From the NCBI GenBank assembly GCA_963737445.1, contig CAVTSO010000011.1, positions 44,897 to 108,896 of the forward strand: a DNA stretch of 64,000 nucleotides. Direction: 5' to 3'. Numbering within the stretch: position 1 is the stretch's first letter; each line of letters opens with the position of its first letter. The notes under the pieces are model-generated. The model was not told the DNA's origin and did not search any database. It saw only the letters and a list, made by a program, of their open reading frames with translations. Positions 8,503 to 17,428 of the stretch are shown in pieces. Made by a program: the position numbers and the translations under genes. The stretch is from JAICYJ01 sp963737445 (GTDB lineage: Bacteria; Actinomycetota; Thermoleophilia; Gaiellales; JAICJC01).

Positions 8503-8990
8503 GCGGCTACCGGCGCCTGGATGAACATGGTGGGGACGCTCGCCTGATCGGAGATGCGCCGCGTGACCGCATCGTGGGCGAGCGCCTTGTGGGAATTGCG
8601 CGAGCGCCCGGTGGCGCCCAGCACGATCAGCTGCGCCTTTCGCCGCCGTGCCTCGCGCAGGATCAGTTCGGCCGGATCGCGCGTGCGAGGGGCGGTCACG
8701 TGCACGCCGACGCCGCGCCGGGCCGCGATCGCGCGCGCCCGCTTGGCCATCGCCTCGACGTGGCCGTCGAGTCCGGGGAGCTCGACGTCCATCTCCTCCC
8801 ACAGCGGGATCTCGGTGAACGTCACCAGCACGATCGACGAGCGCCGCTCGGTGGCCAGGTACGCCGCCACGTCCAGCATGTCGCAGGGCAGCTCGGGCTG
8901 GCCCGTGTTGACCGGGATCAGGATCGACCGGAACCCGGTGGTGATCAGGCGCGCGGTGCCGTTCGCCGTCTCGGAACGTGTGAATGCCAT
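8499..8990 (-). CDS. Universal stress protein (UspA family)
   Basis: A single 163-residue Usp domain with the ATP-binding signature LGATGRSRNSHKAL, that is G-x2-G-x-S plus a following hydroxyl/basic stretch, near residues 125-138. The N-terminal strand FRSILIPVNTG matches the family start. The ATG is at 8990 with AGG 8 bases upstream. Its stop overlaps kup. In standard KdpD kinases a Usp-like domain is part of the sensor; here a separate Usp gene sits between a KdpD-like kinase that lacks that domain and a K+ transporter. Confidence 0.9.
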   Translation of the reverse strand: MAFTRSETANGTARLITTGFRSILIPVNTGQPELPCDMLDVAAYLATERRSSIVLVTFTEIPLWEEMDVELPGLDGHVEAMAKRARAIAARRGVGVHVTAPRTRDPAELILREARRRKAQLIVLGATGRSRNSHKALAHDAVTRRISDQASVPTMFIQAPVAA

Positions 8991-9088
8991 GATCGAAGCC
9001 TGGCAGCAACCGCGTCACGCCGGTATTACGATCGGGGGTGGTTGCACACCGTTTCGATCACGATGGCATCACGTTTCCATCAAGGCCC

Positions 9089-9439
9089 TCAGGACCTGAT
9101 GATTCCGACCATGTTCCCGGCCGGATCCTGGAACTGGGCGAGCGTGACCGTTCCCGGGATCTCGGTCACCGGCATGACGGTACGGCCGCCCGCCGCCTCG
9201 ATCGCGTCGAGTGTCGCCTGCGGGTCGTCGACGGCCACGTAGATCGTCACGTACCCGGGGGCGCCGCCCTCCGTCGCCGACACCCCGCCGCCGATGCCGC
9301 CGCCCTCCGGCGCGGGCACGATCCCGTAGTTCATGGGGTTGGAGCTGTCGATCGACCAGTCGAAGATGCTCGCATAGAACTCCTTCAGCGCCTCGCCGTC
9401 GGGGCCGGTCACCTCGAAGTGCACCACTCGGTCGGCCAT
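9089..9439 (-). CDS. VOC-superfamily (glyoxalase/bleomycin-resistance-like) protein
   Basis: A 116-residue protein of the vicinal-oxygen-chelate fold. Typical features are VVHFEVTGPDGEALKEFYA at the start, the inner region IYVAVDDPQATLDAIEAAGG and the ending FQDPAGNMVGIIRS. The first-strand histidine (VHFEV) could bind metal, but the usual glutamate near the C-terminus is not obvious. Start ATG at 9439 has GGAGG 7 bases upstream. It follows kdpE by 26 bases in the same orientation. The substrate is unknown. Confidence 0.85.
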   Translation of the reverse strand: MADRVVHFEVTGPDGEALKEFYASIFDWSIDSSNPMNYGIVPAPEGGGIGGGVSATEGGAPGYVTIYVAVDDPQATLDAIEAAGGRTVMPVTEIPGTVTLAQFQDPAGNMVGIIRS

Positions 9440-9465
9440 TGCCGCCTCCTCGTTCGCGTGCGTGG

Positions 9466-10155
9466 TTACCCGCGCAGACGGTAGCCGACGCCGGTCAGCG
9501 TCTCGATCGAGGTGCGCGGCACGCCCTGGGCCTCCAGCTTGTCGCGGAGCCGGCCCATGTGCGTGCGCAGCAGCTGCATCTCCTGGGCGTATCCGGTGCC
9601 CCACACCTTGCGCAGCAGCATCTTGTGGGTGAGCGGCCGGCCGTCGGCCAGCGCCAGCTCCTTCAGCAGGTCGAACTCGGTGGGGGTGAGGTGCACCTCG
9701 TTGCCGGCCGCCGTCACGATCCGGTGGGGCAGGTCGATCGTGAGCTCACCCATCTCGATCACCTGCTCGCCCGACACGGTGCCCTCGGAGCGACGCAGCA
9801 GCGCGCGCACGCGGGCCAGCAGTTCGCCGATTCCGAACGGCTTGGTCAGGTAGTCATCGGCGCCGGCGTCCAGCGCGCGGATCTTGTCCTGCTCCTCGCC
9901 GACGGCCGAGATCAGCAGGATCGGCGCCTGCATCCAGTCGCGCAGCTGGCGGCACACGTCGGCGCCGTCGGCGTCGGGCAGCATCAGGTCGAGGATCACC
10001 AGATCGGGCGGCTGCAGGGCTGACTGCGTCAGTGCCTCGGATGCGTCGATCGCGGTGCTGACCGTGTATCCGGCCTTCGCCAGCGTCACCTCCAGCGCGC
10101 GCCGGATCGGCCGCTCGTCGTCCACCACCAGGATCCGTGTCGAGCCCGCGGTCAC
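9466..10155 (-). CDS. kdpE: OmpR-family response regulator, KdpE-like
   Basis: A 229-residue receiver plus winged-helix protein. The receiver has DD near ILVVDDERPIRRAL, the phospho-acceptor aspartate in LVILDLMLPDADG and the lysine in LTKPFGIGEL. The winged helix resembles KdpE (VWGTGY, then LRTHMGRLRDKLE and TGVGYRLRG). The GTG start at 10155 overlaps the kinase stop, giving a coupled kinase-regulator pair. In classical systems KdpE activates kdpFABC, but no kdpFABC is present; the nearest transporter is kup. Confidence 0.9.
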   Translation of the reverse strand: MTAGSTRILVVDDERPIRRALEVTLAKAGYTVSTAIDASEALTQSALQPPDLVILDLMLPDADGADVCRQLRDWMQAPILLISAVGEEQDKIRALDAGADDYLTKPFGIGELLARVRALLRRSEGTVSGEQVIEMGELTIDLPHRIVTAAGNEVHLTPTEFDLLKELALADGRPLTHKMLLRKVWGTGYAQEMQLLRTHMGRLRDKLEAQGVPRTSIETLTGVGYRLRG

Positions 10156-11600
10156 GAGGGCTTCCCGGCAGCCGGCACCGGCACCTCGAGCGTGAAGCGG
10201 CTGCCGCCCTCCGCCGGGCGCGCCACCGCCAGCCGGCACCCGTTGGCCTCTGCCAGCCCGCGGGCGATGGCCAGCCCCAGCCCCGACCCCGGCGCCTCGC
10301 GCCGGCTGGGCGAGCGGTAGAACGGCTCGAAGATGCGCTCGGCCTCCTCCTTCGGCACGCCCGGCCCGCTGTCCTGCACCGCGATCCGGACGATCCGCGG
10401 CGTCGCCGACACATCCACCTGCACCGGTGCGTCCGGCGGCGAGAACTTGCGCGCGTTCTCGAGCAGGTTCACGATCACCCGCTGCAGCTGCGAGGCGTCG
10501 CCCCGCACCAGCGGCAGGTCGGGCGCGAACCGGAGCTGAAACGATCGCGCGTCGGGCTGGCTGCGCTGCAGCTCGTCGGCCGAGGCCTCCACCAGGTCGC
10601 GCGGGTCCAGCCAGTCGGCGTGGGGCGCGACCACCCCCGCCTGCAGCTTGGACAGGTCGAGCAGGTTCTCGATCATCCGGTTCATGCGCGCGCTCTGGTC
10701 GGTGATCGTCTCCAGCAGCTCGCGGTCGTCCGCGTCCAGGCCGGCGTAGCGGAGGCCGCCCGCGGCCGTGGTGATCGCCATCAGCGGGGAGCGCATGTCG
10801 TGGGAGACGGCGCGTAGCAGTGCCGTCTTGAGCTCGTTCGAGCGGGCCAGCGCCTCGGCCTGCACCTGCTGCTGCAGCCGCCGCTCGCGCTCCTCGCCGA
10901 GCGCGATCAGGCCGGCCAGGCTGCGCCCGATGCGGGCCGCGGCCGGGTCGTCGAGCGCTCCCGGCGGCACATCAATCAGGCGCAGCTCGCCCATCCAGCG
11001 GCCGTTGAAGTCGAGCGTCAGCACCGAGCGGCGCCGTTCCGGGGGCGACGGCGATCCGCGGTGGATGACGCCGTCGGCGGCGCCGAGCGCCCGCGAGGCC
11101 TGGCTGGCCAGCGTCGGCAGCACCGCGGCCAGCTCGTCGGAGTCGGCGATCAGCGTTGCGAACGACTCGCTGAGACGGGCCTCCGCCGCCCGGCGCGCGG
11201 CCTCGTCGCGCTCGCGGCGCGCGCGCGAGGCCAGGTTCGACGTGACCAGCGCGGTCAGCACGAACGCGGCCAGCGCCGCCCAGTCGCTGGACGAGTTGAT
11301 CACCAGCGTGTGCTGCGGGGGCAGGAAGAAGAAGTTGAAGGCGAGCGCCGAGGTCAGGCTGGTGGCGAGCCCCCACCAGAGGCCGTAGATGGACGACACG
11401 CCGAGCACGCCCACCAGGTAGATGACGCCGCCGGCGTCGTAAGGCACCGTGGGCGTGACCAGCGCCACCATCGCGGTCAAGGCCGCCACCAGCAGCAGCG
11501 CCGTGGCCGGGGCGGCCAGCTGTGATCCCGCCAGCTCCCGCACGCGCGATCCCGCCAGGGCGGGACGTGGAGGCGTGCGGTCGCCCTCAGTCAGCGTCAT
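10152..11600 (-). CDS. KdpD-like sensor histidine kinase lacking the N-terminal KdpD and Usp domains
   Basis: The 482 residues comprise a DUF4118-type membrane domain (about residues 25-125, with FNFFFLPPQHTL), a GAF-like linker (about 145-255), the HisKA box AVSHDMRSPLMAI near 275 and an HATPase domain with LLENARKFSP, DSGPGVP and GSGLGLAIA. Full-length KdpD is about 900 residues and begins with a KdpD domain and a Usp domain; both are missing. The ATG at 11600 has CACAAT 6 bases upstream, a possible leaderless -10. It is the first gene of the kinase-regulator-VOC-Usp-Kup series. Confidence 0.88.
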   Translation of the reverse strand: MTLTEGDRTPPRPALAGSRVRELAGSQLAAPATALLLVAALTAMVALVTPTVPYDAGGVIYLVGVLGVSSIYGLWWGLATSLTSALAFNFFFLPPQHTLVINSSSDWAALAAFVLTALVTSNLASRARRERDEAARRAAEARLSESFATLIADSDELAAVLPTLASQASRALGAADGVIHRGSPSPPERRRSVLTLDFNGRWMGELRLIDVPPGALDDPAAARIGRSLAGLIALGEERERRLQQQVQAEALARSNELKTALLRAVSHDMRSPLMAITTAAGGLRYAGLDADDRELLETITDQSARMNRMIENLLDLSKLQAGVVAPHADWLDPRDLVEASADELQRSQPDARSFQLRFAPDLPLVRGDASQLQRVIVNLLENARKFSPPDAPVQVDVSATPRIVRIAVQDSGPGVPKEEAERIFEPFYRSPSRREAPGSGLGLAIARGLAEANGCRLAVARPAEGGSRFTLEVPVPAAGKPS

Positions 11601-11661
11601 GCCTGGATTGTGGCAGGTGGCGCGCCGGACCTGGCGGAGAGGTGGTGCGGCCGGAGGGGTA

Positions 11662-11733
11662 TGGGCGATGCTGGGATCGAACCAGCGACCTCCCGCGTGT
11701 GAAGCGGGCGCTCTCCCGCTGAGCTAATCGCCC
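11662..11733 (-). tRNA. tRNA-Val (anticodon CAC)
   Basis: On the minus strand, GGGCGAT (11733-11727) pairs with ATCGCCC (11669-11663); discriminator A at 11662. The D arm AGCTCAGCGGGAGAGC, an anticodon arm CCCGC-TTCACAC-GCGGG with anticodon CAC, and the T arm GCTGGTTCGATCCCAGC are all intact. CCA is not encoded. Confidence 0.96.
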
Positions 11734-11784
11734 CGGGTGGAGCAGTCTACTGGCTGGGGCGAGCGCGAACTGCGGGTGCGGGGA

Positions 11785-11940
11785 TCAGCCCTCGGTGCCG
11801 TTCGCCAGCGGCTCCCGCGCGGCCAGCTGCCGGATCGGGGCGTGCTCGTAGCTGCGGGCCGCGGCCCGCACGCAGCTGCCGGTGTCGGCGAACAGGTCGT
11901 CGATGGTGACGCCGAACGCGTGCGCACAGTTCGGCACCAT
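11785..11940 (-). pseudogene. Probable remnant of an XRE-family helix-turn-helix regulator
   Basis: A 51-residue reading frame from ATG 11940. Its first part, CAHAFGVTIDDLF, resembles the end of an XRE helix-turn-helix domain (usual form: L-A-x-A-L-G-V-S-V-D-D-L-F), but the DNA-recognition helices that should precede it are absent. It lies in a 352-base gap (11734-12085). That gap also contains TTCCAATT at 11948-11955 and its inverted copy AATTGGAA at 11987-11994; nothing else was recognised. It could be a decayed regulator or chance similarity. Confidence 0.35.
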
Positions 11941-12085
11941 GCGCGAATTCCAATTCGAGCGGCGTGGCGGTGGCAGGGCATCCACAATTGGAACGACCTA
12001 ACCAGGCCGGGGCTTCAGATCCTGACGCCCGATCCGCAGCAGAGCGGCGGCGCGCGGTGGAACAGCCGAGGCTCAGGTCTGGTTC

Positions 12086-14929
12086 TCACTCGTACTGCAG
12101 CGCCTCCAGCACGTCCAGCCGCGCCGCCCGCCGGGCCGGCAGGATCGCCGCCAGAACGCCCGCCAGCGCGGCCACCATCAGCACCACGATGATGAACGAG
12201 ACCGGCACCGAGAACTGGATGCCCTGATCGCTCAGGCCCTTGGTCAGGATCCACCCGAACACCAGGCCGACGCCGACGCCGATCACGCCGCCGATCACCG
12301 AGGTGATCACGCTCTCGTAGCGCACCATCCGCCGCAGCTGCCGGCGGGTGGTGCCGACGGCGCGCAGCATGCCGATCTCGCGGGTGCGCTCGAACACCGA
12401 CAGCGCCAGGGTGTTGATGATGCCGACCAGCGAGATGATGCCGATCATCGCCAGCAGCACGTACAGGAACGTGAGGAAGCCGTTCACCTGGCTCTCGGTG
12501 TGCTGCTTGTACTCGGCGTTGGTGCGCACCGTCGCCACCGGGAACTGCTTCAGCGCCGCGGCCACCTGGGCCTTGCCGTGGTCGAGGTTGACGCCGGGCT
12601 TGAACTTGACCAGCAGCACGCCCGGGTCGCTGTTCGTCGTCCAGGTGTCGAAGGTCGACGTCGGGATCGAGACGCCGATCATCAGCACCGGGTCTTTGTA
12701 CTGGCCGACCACCTTCAGGTTCAGCTTGTTGCCCTCGATGCTGGTGATCTGGAAGTGGTCGCCGATCTTGAGGTGGTGTGACTTCGCGAACTGCTCCTCG
12801 ATCAGCGCCTCGTCGCCCTGGAAGTGTCCCAGCAGCGCGTCCGATCCGCCCTTCTGCCAGTCGAACTTGTAGAGCTGCGGGAAGTCGAGCGGATCGATGC
12901 CGTTGACCGTGTCGATCCCGCCGTGGTTGATCTTGGCGTCGGTGAACTGAATGCCGGTCGCGGTCTGCACGTCGGGCACCGCCTGCGCGGCGGGCACGGC
13001 CTCCGCCGGGATCGGCGAGAAGCTGTCCGACTGGATGATCAGGTCGCTCGTGATTGAGTTGTCGAGCGCGCCCAGGAACGAGTCCTTGAACCCGTTCACG
13101 AACACCGCTACGAACACGACCAGCGCCACGCCGATCATCAGCGACGATGAGGTGACGGCGGTGCGGGCCGGGTTGCGGGCGGTGTTCTCACGCGCCAGCT
13201 GGCTGGTCAGCGGCGAGGGCCGCTCCGGCGGCCACTCGGTCTCGGTGCGCCGCCAGATCCGGAAGACGGCATAGATCGAAAGCGCCGCCGACACCAGCAG
13301 ACCGAACAACGCCAGCGGAGCGGAGATCAGCGCCAGGATGCCGCAGACCATCGCGCCCAGCAGCATGAACAGGAAGAACGCCAGAACGTATGAGACGATC
13401 CGGCGCACGACGTACCATGCACGTCCCAGCCCCGGCACGCGCATGACCCGTGTGCCGATCCAGTCCCCGAGGCGGATCAGAAGCCCCAACGGCACGCCGA
13501 TCACCTTCGCCAGCGGCTGCACCACGTAGGACGACAGCATCGCGACCGCCAGGAAGCAGAGGATCGCGCCGCCCGCCATGCTGAGCAGGACGCTCGGCGT
13601 GCTGCCGAATCCAAACAACGCGTGCACGATCCCGCCCTTATCGAACACGCCGTCCACCAGCAGGCCCAGGCCGACGGCGCCCATCAACGAGGCCAGCAGG
13701 CCGCGGTGGCGGGCCATCCACGAGGGCGGCAGCTCGGCGCCCTCGCGCAGCGCTGCGATCGGGGGCACGCGCGTGGCCCGGAAGGCCGGCCCGATCGCCG
13801 CCAGCATGGCGACCAGCGTGCCCACGAACAGCGGCAGCAGCACCGTCAGCGGCTTCAGGGTGATCGCCGAGGTGGGCAGCCCTGATCCGGTCTTGTCGAA
13901 CAGCGTGTCCAGCAGCTTCGCGAAGCCGATCCCGACCACGATCCCGGACAGCGATGCCAGCAGGCCGATCACCAGCGCCTCGATCAGCACCGAGCGCAGC
14001 ACCTGCCGGCGGCTGGCGCCGATCGTGCGCAGCAGGGCGAACTCGCGGCTGCGCTGGGCGACCGTGATCGAGAACGTGTTGAAGATGATGAAGGCGCCCG
14101 CGAACACGGTGGCACCTGCGAATGCCAGCAGCAGCGGCGTCAGGAAGTCGTTGATGCCGCTGGCCACCTGGTTGGCCTGCTCCTTGGCCGCCTCGGGTCC
14201 GGTCTGCACCTTCACGAAGTGGGGCACCGCCGCGATGATGCGCTGCTTCAGCTCCTGCTGGCTGACGCCCGGGTCGGCCTTGACCGAGATCGTGGACGTC
14301 TGATCGACGCGGTCATACCACTGCTGGGCGTCCTGGAACGTGGTGCCGACGACGGTGGCGCCGCCGATCGACGAGGCGTTACCGAGGTTGAAGATGCCCA
14401 CGATCGTGACCGGCTTGAGGCCGACGGCGGTGGCCAGCTGGACGTGCTGGCCGACCGTCAGATGCTTGTCGTCTGCGAGCTTGGAGTTCACGACGACCTC
14501 GCCCGAGGAAGTGGGCGCGTGGCCGGCGGAGAACGTGTAGGGGTTGAACGTGTCTGACAGGCTCGAGATCACCAGGCTGGGCGCGCCGCTGCTCGAGCCG
14601 GCGTACTTGCCGTTCACGACCAGGGCGCCGGCCGCCTGGATCTGACCCTCGGCCCTGGCGACGCCGTCGACGTGCGCGATCGTGCCGATCACCGACGCCG
14701 GCAGCGGGCCGGCCTGGGCGCCGTTGTCGCTGGTGAAGGCGGTGCGCTTGGAGGCCAGCACGTCGGTCTTTTCGAGACCCGTCTGGAAAATGCTGTCGAA
14801 CGCGCCCGTGATCTGGTCGCGGACGACGAACGTGCCCGCGATCATGGCTGTGCCAAGGACGATCGAGATCGCCGTCAGGGCGGCGCGGGTCTTGCGGCCC
14901 CACAGGCCTCGCAGGGCGACCAAGATCAC
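12086..14929 (-). CDS. ABC transporter permease with two FtsX domains (MacB/LolC-like)
   Basis: A 947-residue permease. It begins with a MacB-type start (GLWGRKTRAALTAISIVLG, first membrane helix), a large extracytoplasmic loop to about residue 250, a first FtsX core (about 265-385), about four central membrane helices (about 410-560), a second extracytoplasmic segment, and a second FtsX core near the C-terminus (about 825-940). Both cores contain the coupling-helix pattern SREFALLRTIGASRRQ / TREIGMLRAVGTTRRQ. The double-FtsX form is common in Actinobacteria and is thought to move lipids, lipoproteins or peptides. The GTG start at 14929 overlaps the ATPase stop, so they form one transporter. 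Confidence 0.92.
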   Translation of the reverse strand: MILVALRGLWGRKTRAALTAISIVLGTAMIAGTFVVRDQITGAFDSIFQTGLEKTDVLASKRTAFTSDNGAQAGPLPASVIGTIAHVDGVARAEGQIQAAGALVVNGKYAGSSSGAPSLVISSLSDTFNPYTFSAGHAPTSSGEVVVNSKLADDKHLTVGQHVQLATAVGLKPVTIVGIFNLGNASSIGGATVVGTTFQDAQQWYDRVDQTSTISVKADPGVSQQELKQRIIAAVPHFVKVQTGPEAAKEQANQVASGINDFLTPLLLAFAGATVFAGAFIIFNTFSITVAQRSREFALLRTIGASRRQVLRSVLIEALVIGLLASLSGIVVGIGFAKLLDTLFDKTGSGLPTSAITLKPLTVLLPLFVGTLVAMLAAIGPAFRATRVPPIAALREGAELPPSWMARHRGLLASLMGAVGLGLLVDGVFDKGGIVHALFGFGSTPSVLLSMAGGAILCFLAVAMLSSYVVQPLAKVIGVPLGLLIRLGDWIGTRVMRVPGLGRAWYVVRRIVSYVLAFFLFMLLGAMVCGILALISAPLALFGLLVSAALSIYAVFRIWRRTETEWPPERPSPLTSQLARENTARNPARTAVTSSSLMIGVALVVFVAVFVNGFKDSFLGALDNSITSDLIIQSDSFSPIPAEAVPAAQAVPDVQTATGIQFTDAKINHGGIDTVNGIDPLDFPQLYKFDWQKGGSDALLGHFQGDEALIEEQFAKSHHLKIGDHFQITSIEGNKLNLKVVGQYKDPVLMIGVSIPTSTFDTWTTNSDPGVLLVKFKPGVNLDHGKAQVAAALKQFPVATVRTNAEYKQHTESQVNGFLTFLYVLLAMIGIISLVGIINTLALSVFERTREIGMLRAVGTTRRQLRRMVRYESVITSVIGGVIGVGVGLVFGWILTKGLSDQGIQFSVPVSFIIVVLMVAALAGVLAAILPARRAARLDVLEALQYE

Positions 14930-15681
14930 TGCCCGGACACCTCCGCCATCGCCGTCAGCACGTCATGCTCGCTGGCGCGGCCCTGGTCGCGCACGATCAG
15001 GCCGTCGGCCAGGAACAGGATGCGGTCGGCCATCGCCGACGCGCGGGCGTCGTGGGTGACCATCACGGTGGTCTGCCCGTAGCTCTCGACCGCCTCGCGC
15101 AGCAGCACCAGGATCTCCTCGCCGGTGGTGGAGTCGAGGTTGCCGGTGGGCTCGTCGGCGAACAACACTGTCGGTCGTGAGACCAGCCCGCGGGCGATCG
15201 CCACACGCTGCTGCTGGCCGCCGGAGAGATGCGCCGGGCGGTGGGTGCGGCGGTCGGAGAGGCCGACCTTGCTGATCACCTCGTCCACCCAGCCTGTCTC
15301 GGCGTCACGACCCGCAATCCGCAGCGGCAGCACGATGTTCTCCTCGGCCGTCAGCATCGGAAGCAGGTTGAAGAACTGGAAGATGAAGCCGATGTGGCTA
15401 CGCCGCAGCAGCGTCAGCTCCTGGTCGCCCATCGCGGTGATCTCCTGGCCGTCGATCGAGACGCTGCCGGTGGTGGGCCGGTCGAGCCCGGCCAGGATAT
15501 GCATCAGCGTCGACTTGCCGGAGCCGGAGGGGCCCATCACGGCGGTGAACTGGCCCGGCGGGATCTCGACGTCCACGCCGCGCAGCGCCTGGACGATGGT
15601 GTCGCCCTCGCCGTAGTCGCGGGTGACCGCGTGGGCGGCCACAACCAACGTGGTGGCAGTGGGTTCGGCTGGTGCGCTCAA
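14926..15681 (-). CDS. ABC transporter ATP-binding protein (LolD/MacB type)
   Basis: A 251-residue ATPase with Walker A GPSGSGKST, the Q-loop in FQFFNLLPML, the ABC signature LSGGQQQRVAIARGL, Walker B VLFADEPTGNLDS and the switch histidine in MVTHDARA. The sequence is of the LolD/FtsE class that partners FtsX-type permeases, which fits the overlapping 947-residue permease. The TTG start at 15681 is selected because GGAGG lies 6 bases upstream. No periplasmic partner is encoded nearby. Confidence 0.93.
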   Translation of the reverse strand: MSAPAEPTATTLVVAAHAVTRDYGEGDTIVQALRGVDVEIPPGQFTAVMGPSGSGKSTLMHILAGLDRPTTGSVSIDGQEITAMGDQELTLLRRSHIGFIFQFFNLLPMLTAEENIVLPLRIAGRDAETGWVDEVISKVGLSDRRTHRPAHLSGGQQQRVAIARGLVSRPTVLFADEPTGNLDSTTGEEILVLLREAVESYGQTTVMVTHDARASAMADRILFLADGLIVRDQGRASEHDVLTAMAEVSGQ

Positions 15682-15779
15682 TTCAATCCTCCCGAAGGTT
15701 CATGTCACCGCATGGTCGTGCGTGCGGCCGGTGTTCGCGGGTGGGGTAGCTCGCGAGCGGGGTGCGGCTAACCGTACTT

Positions 15780-16073
15780 TCAGCTCGGCCGATCGGCCAG
15801 CCGAGCTGCCTCGCTCGTGCAGATCTCGAGCAAGAGCCGGTACAGGTCGGCCAGCCGCTGTTCGGACAGCGGCCCCGTGTTGGTGGTGTTCAGCTTGTCG
15901 ATCAGTGTCCGCTCCCGGGCGGGATCGCGCATCGGGTAGCCCTGCTCGCGCTTGTGCCCGTGCAGCTCGGCCACCAGCGTCACCCGCCGGTTGACGGCGT
16001 CCAGGATCTCGTCGTCGACGGCGCTGATGCGCTCGCGGTAAGAGGCGACGACCGGATCCTGGGTGGCATCCAT
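15780..16073 (-). CDS. Chorismate mutase, AroQ type
   Basis: A 97-residue all-helical chorismate mutase domain converting chorismate to prephenate for phenylalanine and tyrosine. Recognisable elements are RISAVDDEILDAVNRRVTL in helix 1, HGHKRE, and the DPARERTLIDKL segment; the conserved arginines, lysine and glutamate are present. It is a single-domain protein with no fused prephenate dehydratase or DAHP synthase. ATG at 16073; TAGACT lies 8 bases upstream at 16087-16082, so it may have its own promoter, 30 bases after the CPBP gene. Confidence 0.88.
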   Translation of the reverse strand: MDATQDPVVASYRERISAVDDEILDAVNRRVTLVAELHGHKREQGYPMRDPARERTLIDKLNTTNTGPLSEQRLADLYRLLLEICTSEAARLADRPS

Positions 16074-16087
16074 CGCCCTCGAGTCTA
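16074..16087 (-). promoter_or_regulatory. Leaderless-type -10 element of the chorismate mutase gene
   Basis: TAGACT at 16087-16082 is followed by 8 bases and the ATG. It matches the TANNNT pattern found before many genes in this window. Confidence 0.4.
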
Positions 16088-16103
16088 CCGGCAGCCGTGC
16101 CAG

Positions 16104-16769
16104 CTAGTGGGACACGGTCGCCAGCGCCAGCAGGATGCCCAGCATGTTGATGGTGGCGTGGGTGGCGACACCGGGCCATAACGAGTCGGTGCGGCGGCGC
16201 AGCTCGCCCAGCAGCAGCCCGGCGATCAGCACCTGGATCAGCAGCGCCGGCAGGCCGTGCGCCAGCGCGAAGAAGACCGCGCTGCCCGGCACCGCGTAGC
16301 GGCCCAGCGTGGCGAACGTGAGCCCGCGGAACAGCAGCTCCTCGCCCAGCGGCACCAGCAGGCCCAGCACCAGCAGCGCCAGCGCCAGCACCAGCCACTC
16401 GTTGCCGTGCGGCGAGCGGGTCGGCGTCAGCCCCTGGTCGCGGTCGCCGTGCAGGAACGGGTCGAGCGCCAGGCTGACAGCCGACACCGCGACCACGCAG
16501 CCGGCCGACATCAGCACCGCCTGCCGCAGGTCACGCGGCCGGCGCAGCGCCAGCGTCTGGCGCACGTTCCTGCGCGCGAACCACGCCGCCATCACCGAGT
16601 AGCCGCCGAATGCGATCGCCGAGACCAGCGCCGAGGCCACCACGGATCCCTGGTAGACGCCGTTTCGCATGTCCGACGGCGAGCTGGTGTTGAGCGCGAT
16701 CAGGTTGAGCGCGATCAGCGCCCCCGGCGGGACCAGCCACCACGGGGAGATACGCGGGCCGTCGTTCAT
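16104..16769 (-). CDS. CPBP-family intramembrane metalloprotease (CAAX protease-like)
   Basis: A 221-residue membrane protein with about six hydrophobic segments. The three CPBP motifs are present: EE-x3-R in LGEELLFRGL, F-x3-H in FFALAHG, and H-x3-N in HATINM. Members cleave membrane proteins or process prenylated or bacteriocin-type peptides; the target here is unknown. The ATG at 16769 overlaps the stop of the upstream HAD gene (ATGA). The longer open frame upstream is a shadow. Confidence 0.88.
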   Translation of the reverse strand: MNDGPRISPWWLVPPGALIALNLIALNTSSPSDMRNGVYQGSVVASALVSAIAFGGYSVMAAWFARRNVRQTLALRRPRDLRQAVLMSAGCVVAVSAVSLALDPFLHGDRDQGLTPTRSPHGNEWLVLALALLVLGLLVPLGEELLFRGLTFATLGRYAVPGSAVFFALAHGLPALLIQVLIAGLLLGELRRRTDSLWPGVATHATINMLGILLALATVSH

Positions 16770-17428
16770 GCCAGCAGCGGCTCCAGTTCGAGCAGCGACG
16801 AGATCGTGCCGGCCGCCGGCGCAGGGCTGCGGTCGACGATCACCACGTCGATGCCGGCCGCGCGCGCGCCCTCGCCGTCCAGCTCCGGCGTGTCTCCCAC
16901 GTGGAGCGCTGCCGCAGCGTCCACTTCCAGCCGCCAAAGCGCCAGCTCGAAGATGGCCGGGTCGGGCTTTGCCGCGCCGCCCGTGGCGGAGTCGACCACG
17001 ACGCCCACCTCGATGCCGGCCGACAGAAGCGCGCCCGGCAGCGAGCAGTCGCCGTTCGACACGACGGCCGTGGCCAGCTTCCGCTCGCCGACCATGCGCA
17101 GCGCCGGCGCGACGTCCGAGAAGGCGCGAAACGCGATCGCATCCGACAGCACCGCCAGGGCGGTGGCCTCGTCGGCCTCCAGCCCCAGCCTGTCGAGCAC
17201 GATCGCCGCGCACTCCCGCTGCAGGTGAAGCAGGGTGGGCTGATCGCGCGCCGCAATGCAGTGAGCCGCGTAGTGGGTGAGCTCGGCGCGCATCGCCTCC
17301 GCCGCCTGCTCGTGCGAGATCTCGCTCCCGAGGCGCGTGCGCGCGGCGGCCTGCAGCCTGGCCGCGGGGCGGTCGAGCTCGATCAGCGTGCCGAACGCAT
17401 CGAACAGCACCGCCCGGTACCTGCTCAC
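16766..17428 (-). CDS. HAD-superfamily hydrolase
   Basis: A 220-residue HAD protein with motif I VLFDAFGTL (nucleophile D10), motif II serine/threonine in AVVSNGD, motif III lysine in GGAAKPDPAIF and motif IV in LHVGDTPELDGEGARAAG. The second aspartate of the usual DxD is a Phe, as in haloacid dehalogenases and some other branches, so phosphatase activity is not certain. A helical cap of about 80 residues lies between motifs I and II. The GTG start at 17428 overlaps the end of the binding-protein gene. Confidence 0.86.
   Translation of the reverse strand: MSRYRAVLFDAFGTLIELDRPAARLQAAARTRLGSEISHEQAAEAMRAELTHYAAHCIAARDQPTLLHLQRECAAIVLDRLGLEADEATALAVLSDAIAFRAFSDVAPALRMVGERKLATAVVSNGDCSLPGALLSAGIEVGVVVDSATGGAAKPDPAIFELALWRLEVDAAAALHVGDTPELDGEGARAAGIDVVIVDRSPAPAAGTISSLLELEPLLA

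Noticed and set aside
8503..9018. Very long Kup reading frame starting at 9018
   Set aside because: The first 172 codons are Arg/Pro-rich shadow of the universal stress protein gene in another frame.
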